Shown here: piece after piece, positions 55,765-64,000 of the stretch
Layout of the letters: the number at the start of each line of letters is the position of its first letter
Numbering within the stretch: position 1 is the stretch's first letter
Source: Saposhnikovia divaricata
Lineage: Eukaryota; Streptophyta; Magnoliopsida; Apiales; Apiaceae
DNA length: 64,000 nucleotides
Assembly: GCA_036435485.1 (NCBI GenBank)
Contig: CM071596.1
Location: 14,040,001-14,104,000 of the forward strand
Reading direction: 5' to 3'
Program-made: the position numbers and the translations under genes
The notes under the pieces: model-generated
What the model saw: only the letters and a program-made list of their open reading frames with translations
Told to the model about the DNA's origin: nothing
The model's database searches: none

Positions 55765-58700
55765 TACTTTTGTGTTTGCAGGGCAAAGAAAGTAAAAAGA
55801 AGGTCATGTGGATTTTGGACAGTGGATGCTCAAATCATATGACTGGTGATATGGCCCTGCTATCACAGTATGAGGAAAAGGCTGGCCCAATGGTTGCTTT
55901 TGGAGATGACAGCATTGGCAACACACTGGGATATGGCAAGTTGGAAATTGGAAATGTCATCATTGAGAATGTAGCACTGGTCAAGGGGCTCAAGCATAAT
56001 CTACTGAGTGTTGGTCAATTCACTGACAGAGGCTTCAAAGTGAACTTTGACAAAGATGAATGTTTGATCACCCACAAGAAGACTGGTGATTTTGCTCTGT
56101 CTGGAGTAAGGAAGGGAAGCCTGTTTGTAGCCAATATGGACTCTGCAAGCAAGGACACAATTTGTTGCTTCTACTCAAAAGCATCAAATGAAGACAGTTG
56201 GCTGTGGCACAAGAAGCTATCACACCTGAACTTCAAAGCCATTAATTCCCTAGTCAAAAGGGAGTTAGTGAGAGGCATGCCCACACTTGAATTCTGTCAA
56301 GAAGGAGTGTGTGAGGCGTGTCAAAAGGGAAAAATGAAAAGATCAAGCCACAAGTCAAAAACAGTGACATCTATAACCAAGCCCCTGCAACTGATTCATA
56401 TGGATTTGTTTGGGCCTGTCAATATTATGTCACTAGGAAGGAAGAAGTATGCTCTAGTGATGGTTGATGATTTTACAAGGTATACATGGGTAGAATTTCT
56501 GGCATCAAAGGATGAGGCTCCACAAGTAATCATTGAGCACATAAAGAAAGTTGACAAAGAAGCAAAGGCCATAAATGCAAGTGTGATTGCATTAAGAAGT
56601 GATAATGGGACAGAATTCAGAAATGCCATGCTTGGAGCATTCTGCAAAGAAAATGGTATTTCTCAACAATTCTCAGCTCCAAGGACTCCACAACAAAATG
56701 GAGTTGTTGAGAGAAAGAATAGGACTCTGATAGAGGCTGCTAGAACAATGCTACTTGATGCAAAGATGCCTACATGTTTTTGGGCTGAGGCTGTGAGCAC
56801 TGCATGCTACATCCAAAACAGAACCCTCATCAACAAAAACACTGGAAAGACGCCTTACAACTTGATGACTGGAAAGAAGCCTACTCTAAAGTATGTTCAT
56901 ACTTTTGGAAGCAAGTGCTTTGTGCTAAAAGATAATTCAGAATATGTTGGAAAGTTTGATGCAAAGGCATTTGAAGGAATCTTTCTTGGCTATTCTATGG
57001 AAAGAATTGCATACAATGTTTATGTCATTTGTCAAAAGAAAGTAATGGAGAGCACAGATGTAACATTTGATGACAGCAAACTACCTGGATTAGAAGAAGC
57101 CAATGATGAAGATAAAGATCCCTTGAGGTTTGACAATCTAGATGATTCTGATGAGGAGATTGAAAGTGAATCTGAACTCATAATCCAACAAACTCAAGTG
57201 AATGAAGAACCTGTGTCAACCAACAATGAAGAAACAAGCATCCAAGATACACCTGTGAGGAGTGACAACTTCACAGGGGGAGGAAATGTAGATGATCATG
57301 ATCTAAATGATGAAGCAACATCAAGGATGAGAAATCAATCTGAACATACAAGGAAATGGGATAGATCACACACTGCAGATCAGATAATTGGAAATCCAAA
57401 TGCAGGAGTAAGGACAAGAAGAGCAACTATAAATGAATGTCTCTATGGCTGCTTTCTATCCCAAGTTGAGCCTAAGAAACTTGATGATGCATTGTTGGAC
57501 CCTGACTGGATAATTGCTATGCAAGAGGAGCTAAATCAATTTGAAAGGAGCAAAGTATGGGAACTAGTGCCTGCACCAAAGGATAGAACCGTTGTTGGAA
57601 CTAAATGGGTTCTAAGGAATAAGATGGATGAAAATGGTGTAGTCATAAGAAACAAAGCAAGGTTGGTTGCAAAAGGATACTCTCAACAGGAAGGTATTGA
57701 CTATGATGAGACCTTTGCCCCTGTTGCTAGACTAGAAGCCATCAGAATTTTCTTGGCATTTGCTGCACATTCAAATTTCAAGGTCTATCAAATGGATGTC
57801 AAGAGTGCATTCCTGAATGGGGAGTTGGAAGATGAAGTATATGTGCAACAACCACCTGGCTTTGAGGATCCACAGTTTCCCCACTTTGTCTACAGATTAC
57901 TTAAAGCATTGTATGGACTCAAGCAAGCTCCCAGGGCATGGTATGACACACTATCACAATTTCTACTGGAGAATCAATTCACTAGAGGCACACTGGACAA
58001 GACACTGTTCTACAAGAAACATGATGATGATATTATCTTAGTTCAAATCTATGTGGATGATATCATATTTGGCTCTACAAATGAGAAGCTGTGTGAAAAA
58101 TTCTCTAAGCTCATGCAAAGCAGATATGAGATGAGTATGATGGGAGAATTAACATTCTTTCTTGGACTGCAAGTTAGTCAAAGGAAGGATGGCATTTTTA
58201 TAAGTCAAACCAAATACATTAAAGATTTACTGAAGAAATTTGATTTGGAAGAATGTTCACCTGCAAAGACACCCATGGCCACTGCCACCAAGTTAGATGA
58301 TGATGCTAAGGGCAAAAAGGTAGATATCTCAATCTACAGAGGCATGGTTGGTTCTCTACTCTACCTCACTGCTAGTAGGCCAGATATCATGTTTGCTACA
58401 TGCTTATGTGCAAGGTTTCAATCAAACCCAAAGGAATCACACATGATAGCAATAAAAAGGATCTTCAAATATCTGAAAGGCACACCAAACTTGGGGTTAT
58501 GGTATCCTAAGGACACAGGGTTCAATCTGGTTGGTTATTCTGATGCTGATTATGCTGGATGCAGAGTGGATAGGAAAAGCACATCAGGTAGCTGCCAGTT
58601 TCTTGGACAAAGGTTAGTCTCTTGGTACAGCAAGAAACAACAATCTGTGTCAACTTCCACAGCTGAAGCTGAATACATAGCTGCTGGAAGTTGCTGTGCT

Positions 58701-59003
58701 CAAGTGCTTTGGATTAGAAACCAACTTAGAGATTATGGACTTGTGTTGGAAAGAATTCCTATCATGTGTGACAACACAAGTGCAATCTCTATAGTTGCCA
58801 ATCCTGTCAATCATTCTAGGACAAAGCACATTGACATCAGATATCATTTCATAAGGGAGCATGCAACTAATGGAACCATTGAGTTACATTATGTTCCCAC
58901 AGAGAAACAACTAGCTGACATATTCACTAAGCCACTAGATGAAGCCACCTTCACAAGGTTGGTTAGTGAGATTGGAATGCTGAATTCTTCAAATTCTGGC
59001 TAA
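55743..59003 (+). CDS. pol: Pol of Sirevirus D (protease-integrase-RT-RNase H), intact
   Basis: Open for 1086 codons. The frame opens without an ATG at 55743; the first in-frame ATG is 55806, just before the protease WILDSG (Asp codon 55818). GAG-pre-integrase LWHKKLSHLNF, integrase HH-CC type zinc domain (CEACQKGKMKR) and DD35E at 56403, 56601 and 56709, RT with QMDVKSAFLNG and YVDD (58053-58061), RNase H with GYSDADYAG, STAEAEYIAA and TKHIDIRYHF, end ADIFTKPL. All catalytic residues are present. Expression probably needs frameshifting, splicing or reinitiation from gag. Confidence 0.94.
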   Translation: MGTKEEVILLCLQGKESKKKVMWILDSGCSNHMTGDMALLSQYEEKAGPMVAFGDDSIGNTLGYGKLEIGNVIIENVALVKGLKHNLLSVGQFTDRGFKVNFDKDECLITHKKTGDFALSGVRKGSLFVANMDSASKDTICCFYSKASNEDSWLWHKKLSHLNFKAINSLVKRELVRGMPTLEFCQEGVCEACQKGKMKRSSHKSKTVTSITKPLQLIHMDLFGPVNIMSLGRKKYALVMVDDFTRYTWVEFLASKDEAPQVIIEHIKKVDKEAKAINASVIALRSDNGTEFRNAMLGAFCKENGISQQFSAPRTPQQNGVVERKNRTLIEAARTMLLDAKMPTCFWAEAVSTACYIQNRTLINKNTGKTPYNLMTGKKPTLKYVHTFGSKCFVLKDNSEYVGKFDAKAFEGIFLGYSMERIAYNVYVICQKKVMESTDVTFDDSKLPGLEEANDEDKDPLRFDNLDDSDEEIESESELIIQQTQVNEEPVSTNNEETSIQDTPVRSDNFTGGGNVDDHDLNDEATSRMRNQSEHTRKWDRSHTADQIIGNPNAGVRTRRATINECLYGCFLSQVEPKKLDDALLDPDWIIAMQEELNQFERSKVWELVPAPKDRTVVGTKWVLRNKMDENGVVIRNKARLVAKGYSQQEGIDYDETFAPVARLEAIRIFLAFAAHSNFKVYQMDVKSAFLNGELEDEVYVQQPPGFEDPQFPHFVYRLLKALYGLKQAPRAWYDTLSQFLLENQFTRGTLDKTLFYKKHDDDIILVQIYVDDIIFGSTNEKLCEKFSKLMQSRYEMSMMGELTFFLGLQVSQRKDGIFISQTKYIKDLLKKFDLEECSPAKTPMATATKLDDDAKGKKVDISIYRGMVGSLLYLTASRPDIMFATCLCARFQSNPKESHMIAIKRIFKYLKGTPNLGLWYPKDTGFNLVGYSDADYAGCRVDRKSTSGSCQFLGQRLVSWYSKKQQSVSTSTAEAEYIAAGSCCAQVLWIRNQLRDYGLVLERIPIMCDNTSAISIVANPVNHSRTKHIDIRYHFIREHATNGTIELHYVPTEKQLADIFTKPLDEATFTRLVSEIGMLNSSNSG

Positions 59004-59277
59004 GTGAATATATCAAATAGATTGTTGTAGCAGTAAATACTTACCTTATCAAATGCTCAATATTTTTAAAGTAAGTATTGGCTGGAGTATGATGTATAAA
59101 TATTCCAATGCTGCACATGTTGAAAATCATACATCTTTAGCTTGAAATTTCTGTGAAATTTTGAGAAAATCACTATTTAATTTAGTAGAATATTCTTCAG
59201 TGAATATTTCTGGTAAATTTTAAAAGATAGTGAAAATTGAATTTTATGAGTGAAAAGTATAGTTCGATAAGTCAGAC
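59004..59277 (+). other. Spacer between pol and ORF3 promoter region (element D)
   Basis: AT-rich, no coding signal. Confidence 0.5.
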
Positions 59278-59716
59278 TTCTCGAATGATTCATTGTTATG
59301 TCTTGGCTCGAGTTCTCGAATAGGCCTATCTAGAACCCTCTTGAGTTCTCGAATAGTGTCTTTTTGAGAAATCGAATAGCACACTTTGAGTTCTCGAATA
59401 GAGTATTTTAGTTCTCTAATGATAGAGTTCTCGAATACTGCATTTGAGTTATCGAATCATTTGAAAAGGCTGATTTTTCGCTGACACATAATCGCTTTTT
59501 GGATTTATATTCAAAACTTCATTTCACTCATAAAAATATATTCTTAACTTTGAATTATTTTCTGAGTTAAATCACTGCCAGCTGTGAGTTAAAAACTGCC
59601 TGAGATATCGAATAAGCCTTTCTTGACTTCTCGAATAGATGTTTCATACTTCTCGAATGACTTGTCGCTACAGAACACTTATCTATCGACAACTCAAGAC
59701 ATTCATATATATATAT
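59278..59716 (+). promoter_or_regulatory. Candidate internal promoter of ORF3 (element D): TTCTCGAAT cluster plus TATA
   Basis: Seven exact TTCTCGAAT copies start at 59278, 59313, 59346, 59391, 59428, 59628 and 59650, plus near copies (AAATCGAAT 59370, TTATCGAAT 59449, ATATCGAAT 59605). TATATATATATA follows at 59705-59716 and the ORF3 ATG is 125 nt further on. The same motif fills this element's LTR upstream of its TATA box. Function is inferred. Confidence 0.6.
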
Positions 59717-59840
59717 ACAACTTCACAACTATTCAATTCTTTTCGTTCGATTTCTCAAGCATCTCAACTCTTGAAACCTCTGAAAAACCCTAACTGCGAA
59801 TTTCTTCTTCAAACCTAATTCTCTTTTCTTCTCTACCCAA

Positions 59841-62800
59841 ATGGCAAACCCTAAACTCACCATACCATCCCAAACTAATTTCATCGCAATCACCAGTGAT
59901 GTGGAAGCACCGAATGCCAATTTCAAGTGCTTTGTTCGGTGGTTGTCTGAATCTTACATCAAGAGTGCGCTCTCAGCCAACCCAACTCTGTACATAGATC
60001 TATTGGAACAATTCTGGAGGACTGCTACTGTGGAGGTCATCGCTCTTGAGAATGCTATCACTTCTTATATTGTTCACTGCAAGATTCAAGGAGAGGATAT
60101 CACTATCACCACTGCAGACATGAATCAAGCCTTGGATATGCAGCAAGAGACGTATGATGCTCTGGCCTCCAATGATGAGTTGGAAGAATTCTTTGACTTC
60201 ATCAACTACTCTGATACTATCAAGCTGGGAAAGTTGAATAGGAAGTTCTTAAGGAAAGAATGGAGCTTTGTATTTGCTACACTCCTTCATGTATTCACTG
60301 CACGGAAATCAAGCTTTGATCAGATTAGTACACCCGTGCAGCAGCTTGCCTATGCCTTGGCTCATGGGAGAAAGATAGATGTTGGACTTCTCATCCTACA
60401 GGAACTCTATGGGAGACTTGGTCAGACCACAGCCAAGAGAGGTAATGAAATTTTCTTTCCTCGCTTTATTCAATCAGTACTCAACTTTAAAAATGCTTCA
60501 TTGATTGAATTGCCTGGAGCAGATAAGAGTAAAATAGGCTATCCTAGGTCCATGACCAAACTCATTTTTGGTAATTTGGAGACTAGGAATGATGTGGATG
60601 TAAGACTTAGCATAACTCCCCACATGGAGGGTTTGTTTAGGTCTTACCCCCACAACATGCCAATATTTGATTCAAAATCACAGTTAGCACAGCCTAAGCA
60701 AGGAGAACAAAGTGCTAACCCAAGGCCTGCTAACCAACCCCCTCAACCAAACACTCTATCCAGCAAAGAGCCAACTGCATCATCCTCTCAAAAGGGTGAT
60801 GTTAGTAAAAAGAAGAGAAAACAGGTTGCTTCTGAACCCTTAGAAATCTTAACTGAAGCAGCCTTGGCTGTAGAACTAGGGCTAGAAAGTGAGAAACCTG
60901 AGTTACCTATCATAAGCCTAAAGAAGAAGAAGAAGTCTAAAACCACCTCTTCAGTCACTCAAATGGCTGAAGTTGTAAAATCAGGGGCACACAGCTCACT
61001 AGATGTATCCTCTCAACAGGATGCATCTATAGAATCAAGCATCCTCCCCAATGCACCTATCTGTAAAGAGTCAGCACAAGGGAGTGATAAGGCTGGCACA
61101 ACACTGAGTGGAGAGCACATCATAACTGAAACTCCCTCTATTTCTCAGGGGGAGTTACCAAAATCTTGTCTACAACACACTTCTCTTTCAGAATCTACCA
61201 CTCATATTTCTTTGAAGCCTGCAACTCAAGCAATTGAGGAGCAAGGCATTGATCATCAAGAATTCTTTTCCTTTGATGAGCCAATGAATTCAAGTGACTT
61301 GGTGCATGACACCTTGCTCACCACCCAGGTACCACATTTGGATGGTCAGGGAATGCATGCTGGGGCATATCCTAATGACACCATCACAAACACAGAGGAT
61401 TCACTAGTTCTTACTAGAGACTCTGTGCCTGTGTCAACTACTGTTGTAACTCATCCCACTCCTGTGGAGACAACAGTAGTAGAGTCTGTTCATCCGGTTG
61501 CAGAAGTTGCATCTGTAACTGAGGAGCCTAGCAAGCCTAGCTCTAGCTCTAACTTTTTGTCTCAATGGCTGAAGCCTGTGCAACATGACAGTGCTTCAGG
61601 ATCAGGGTCTGTTCCACCACAATTGACGGTTGAAGCACTTCAAAGCTTAGTTGTGGATCAGATCCCTGAGTTCACAAAAATTGCTCAGCACCTTCTCACT
61701 GCAAACATGCCCAATCCAGACTATGAAGCTATTCTCCTATGTCACAAAGAGGATGTAGAGCTACAGAAGGAGAAGATCATAGATGAAACTGAGAGAGATG
61801 GGAATATCGATGCTTGGCTGCAAGGAACCAATTCAATCCCTCTCTCAGAAGGTCTTCAGTACCTCAGAGAAGAGTACATCACTTCACTAGGGTCCAATGC
61901 CAAATCTCTCAACCCTACTGATGTGTTTGAAGCAGTGAATGATAGCTATAAAGGCATTCTCAAGGCTGCACACTATCTTGGTAAAGGCTTAAAGACAGAA
62001 ATTAATGAAGTGTGTTCAGCTACAACCAAGGAGGTGCATGAGATCAAGAGGACTTTTGATGCTAAATTCCCTCAATTGGAGACTGTCCTCAAGGACATTC
62101 GAACCTGCAATGCTACTTGCACCAGGATGGACAATGGTTTGGCTATTCTCAAGGATGCTGTCACAGGTCTGGGGCACAAATTTCAATCCTTATCAGATCA
62201 GACAACTGATGCCAATGCCATGCTCAGGACCCTCTTTGCAAATCAATATGGAGACAAGCTGGTCACTGAGGTTCCTGTGCATGAGATGTCAAGGTTCGAA
62301 GTGCAGAGACTGAAGGATCAATCCCTATCTGGTTTTAAGGCCAATGAACTCTTCATTAAAGTGGATACTCTTGAAAAGGAGGTAGTCTCTCTCCACAAGT
62401 CCAATGCTCATCTTACAGACACTGTGACAACTCTGACTGAGCAGTTGAACACTCAAGCCACCACCACAGCTGATGTTCTTCTGCATCAACAATCCATGTT
62501 GTCTGCAATGATGAAGCACATGGGTCTCCCTCTACCTGATGACTCTTCAACTCCAAAGGTGCCTCCTACAGTCCCTGTGTCTGTCAACAAGCCTAAGGGG
62601 GAGAAGAGGATATCAAAGAACTCAAATCCAAAGGGGGAGAGACCACTAGAAAAGGGCATCAAGATCACTGAGGGTGGCCATCAGAGAACTTTGAAATCTA
62701 CTACTCATGTGCCTGGAAAAGGAAAGGACAAAGTTGATGAGCCTCCCACTTCTCTGCCAGTTGTCACTCTACCAACTGTGCACATCACTACTCCTGATGG

Positions 62801-64000
62801 TCAAAGGCAGTCTATTACAACCACAGTGGTTGCTGGGAGTACGCCATCTGACAAGCCTCAAATCTCAATATCTAAGAGTGCCAAGCCAGTAGAAGTGAAG
62901 GTGGTCACTGAGGCCAAGCTACAAGAAATTGCAAACTCAAATGTCTATCATGATGATGCATTCTTGGAGCTTCTGAAAGTCTCTAGAGAACAGGCTGGTG
63001 ATGCTCTGCTATATCATGAGAGTTTGAAGAGTCAGATTGACTGTCTCACTGTAGTGCCAAGGAGGCTTAATGATCTATGGCTCAAGGAGATATTGATGGT
63101 AGGAAAGAACAAGATATGGCACTTAACCATCAATACTCTACAAAGTCTAAAGCACTCAGAAGTGAATGTGCTCCTTGGACTAATTGAGAAGGGAAATGAG
63201 AACAACAAGAGTCTTCATGATGAATTGAGGAATGGTCAACCTTCAAGGCTACCTGAAGTTTTCACAGATCCTAGAACTATTATCTACCAGGCTGGAACAA
63301 GAATTGAAGATATCAAGCAGCTGGTCATTCCTAAGCATCTAACTCCTCAAAATAAAAATCTCATCATAGCCATCATTGAGAAACTGATCAAGAAGAAGGG
63401 ATCAAGAACAGCAGAAGAATTAGAAGCTATATCTTATCTCAGGTCATATATTGCAACTGGCATTATATCTGAGACTGCTAAGTTCAACCCAAGCAAAGAT
63501 CAAGACAAGGATGAAGATAAAAGTGATGGAAGGAGAAGACATCACAGGAGTAATAAGGGTGATGAAGACAAGAAGAAGAAGGATGATGAGAAGAGGAAGA
63601 ATGATGATGATCAAGGTAAAGGCTCTGAGAGGAAAAGTGGAAGACAGCAAGCCTCAGGCATTGCTGACAGTAACCTCACCACAACACAAGACTCTAAGTC
63701 TAGGGTGAATGCTGCCAGTAGTGACCTTTCAAAATTTGCATCTATGGCTTCTGCAACTGTCTTGCCACCTCAAGAAGAGAAGAAGATTCAAGTCAAGAAA
63801 CCATCTGTATGTTTCAAAAAGCAAACTGCTAATGGAATACTACAATGGTCTACAAACAAAGGTCACATACTGCTGCCAAGTAATCATGTAAAAAGAATCA
63901 AGTTCAAGCAAGCTGCAAGGAAATCAAAGCCAACCATATCAAAAACCCTGACAATCTATCCAGGCCTAAAACTCCAACCACTAGATGAAGATTATGATGT
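59841..64000 (+). CDS. Sirevirus D third ORF product (first 1386 codons, open at window end)
   Basis: I read the frame codon by codon from ATG 59841 to the window edge without a stop. The N-terminus (MANPKLTIPSQ) begins a ~270-residue domain homologous to that of element A ORF3 (SALSANPTLYIDLLEQFW, then EEFFDFINYSD, FFPRF). NLS-like KKKRK at ~322 and KKKKKSK at ~362, VSSQQDA at 389-395, then a long Ser/Thr/Pro-rich stretch, a coiled-coil region at ~717-890, Lys/Asp/Glu-rich low complexity near 1225-1260 and a C-terminal part rich in basic residues. No signal peptide or membrane helix seen. Related to large unnamed ORFs of plant copia elements; role unknown. The true end is beyond the window. 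Confidence 0.9.
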   Translation, partial: MANPKLTIPSQTNFIAITSDVEAPNANFKCFVRWLSESYIKSALSANPTLYIDLLEQFWRTATVEVIALENAITSYIVHCKIQGEDITITTADMNQALDMQQETYDALASNDELEEFFDFINYSDTIKLGKLNRKFLRKEWSFVFATLLHVFTARKSSFDQISTPVQQLAYALAHGRKIDVGLLILQELYGRLGQTTAKRGNEIFFPRFIQSVLNFKNASLIELPGADKSKIGYPRSMTKLIFGNLETRNDVDVRLSITPHMEGLFRSYPHNMPIFDSKSQLAQPKQGEQSANPRPANQPPQPNTLSSKEPTASSSQKGDVSKKKRKQVASEPLEILTEAALAVELGLESEKPELPIISLKKKKKSKTTSSVTQMAEVVKSGAHSSLDVSSQQDASIESSILPNAPICKESAQGSDKAGTTLSGEHIITETPSISQGELPKSCLQHTSLSESTTHISLKPATQAIEEQGIDHQEFFSFDEPMNSSDLVHDTLLTTQVPHLDGQGMHAGAYPNDTITNTEDSLVLTRDSVPVSTTVVTHPTPVETTVVESVHPVAEVASVTEEPSKPSSSSNFLSQWLKPVQHDSASGSGSVPPQLTVEALQSLVVDQIPEFTKIAQHLLTANMPNPDYEAILLCHKEDVELQKEKIIDETERDGNIDAWLQGTNSIPLSEGLQYLREEYITSLGSNAKSLNPTDVFEAVNDSYKGILKAAHYLGKGLKTEINEVCSATTKEVHEIKRTFDAKFPQLETVLKDIRTCNATCTRMDNGLAILKDAVTGLGHKFQSLSDQTTDANAMLRTLFANQYGDKLVTEVPVHEMSRFEVQRLKDQSLSGFKANELFIKVDTLEKEVVSLHKSNAHLTDTVTTLTEQLNTQATTTADVLLHQQSMLSAMMKHMGLPLPDDSSTPKVPPTVPVSVNKPKGEKRISKNSNPKGERPLEKGIKITEGGHQRTLKSTTHVPGKGKDKVDEPPTSLPVVTLPTVHITTPDGQRQSITTTVVAGSTPSDKPQISISKSAKPVEVKVVTEAKLQEIANSNVYHDDAFLELLKVSREQAGDALLYHESLKSQIDCLTVVPRRLNDLWLKEILMVGKNKIWHLTINTLQSLKHSEVNVLLGLIEKGNENNKSLHDELRNGQPSRLPEVFTDPRTIIYQAGTRIEDIKQLVIPKHLTPQNKNLIIAIIEKLIKKKGSRTAEELEAISYLRSYIATGIISETAKFNPSKDQDKDEDKSDGRRRHHRSNKGDEDKKKKDDEKRKNDDDQGKGSERKSGRQQASGIADSNLTTTQDSKSRVNAASSDLSKFASMASATVLPPQEEKKIQVKKPSVCFKKQTANGILQWSTNKGHILLPSNHVKRIKFKQAARKSKPTISKTLTIYPGLKLQPLDEDYD

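Larger units (their letters stand above)
52331..64000 (+). mobile_element. Sirevirus-type Ty1/copia retrotransposon D (3' end outside window)
   Basis: LTR end, PBS, intact gag, intact pol and a third ORF open to the window edge, same order and gag-pol offset as element A. The left boundary given is only the start of recognisable LTR motif repeats; the real LTR start is further left and undetermined. No disabling mutation seen in any visible ORF, so this copy could be functional. Confidence 0.9.

Overview
The window is repeat-rich nuclear DNA of a flowering plant, most likely a eudicot. I see no intact host gene, no tRNA or rRNA gene and nothing prokaryotic. Almost all of it is transposable elements, many nested in one another: Ty1/copia, one Ty3/gypsy, CACTA, MITEs, a foldback element, a LINE-like retroposon and a solo LTR. 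The species cannot be fixed from this sequence.

Layout. (1) 1-12386: Sirevirus-type copia element A, plus strand. It has gag, a pol broken by one stop and one frameshift, a large intact third ORF (1173 aa), and a 1550-bp 3' LTR identical to the visible 198 bp of the 5' LTR. It sits in a Stowaway-like MITE whose right half remains at 12387-12526. (2) 12529-30402: old minus-strand copia element B, split by a solo LTR (14496-15759, TSD gtatg), a CACTA transposon (16066-22078, TSD tct) and copia element C (23771-29385, TSD caaag). The CACTA carries a dead five-exon Transposase_24-type gene, an internal MITE and what looks like a captured exon of a bL25-type ribosomal protein gene. (3) 30403-35790: a CACTA-like fragment, a tRNA-like promoter remnant, eight tandem copies of a 176-bp unit, then AT-rich DNA. 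(4) 35794-50889: two copies of an old ~1.5 kb segment side by side. Copy 1 took a 404-bp foldback element (8-bp TSD) and a 9638-bp gypsy element (36876-46513, TSD gaagt). Copy 2 took a retroposon (48253-49052) and ~1.1 kb with a MITE. Each copy preserves the empty site for the other's insertions. (5) ~52330-64000: Sirevirus D, plus strand, with intact gag, intact pol and a third ORF open for 1386 codons to the window edge.

Best candidate for something undescribed: in both Sireviruses the third ORF lies behind what looks like its own promoter, a cluster of a short palindrome-forming motif followed by a TATA box. The same element-specific motif cluster plus TATA box is in that element's LTR. 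The motif is CAAGACAATC/GATTGTCTTG in A (11 exact copies before ORF3, 12 in the LTR) and TTCTCGAAT/ATTCGAGAA in D (7 and 7). The motifs are unrelated but the architecture is the same, which suggests LTR and ORF3 transcription are tied to one DNA-binding factor. The ORF3 proteins share an N-terminal domain, basic NLS-like patches, an SSQQD motif at nearly the same residue and coiled coils, and show no signal peptide or membrane segment, so an envelope role looks unlikely.
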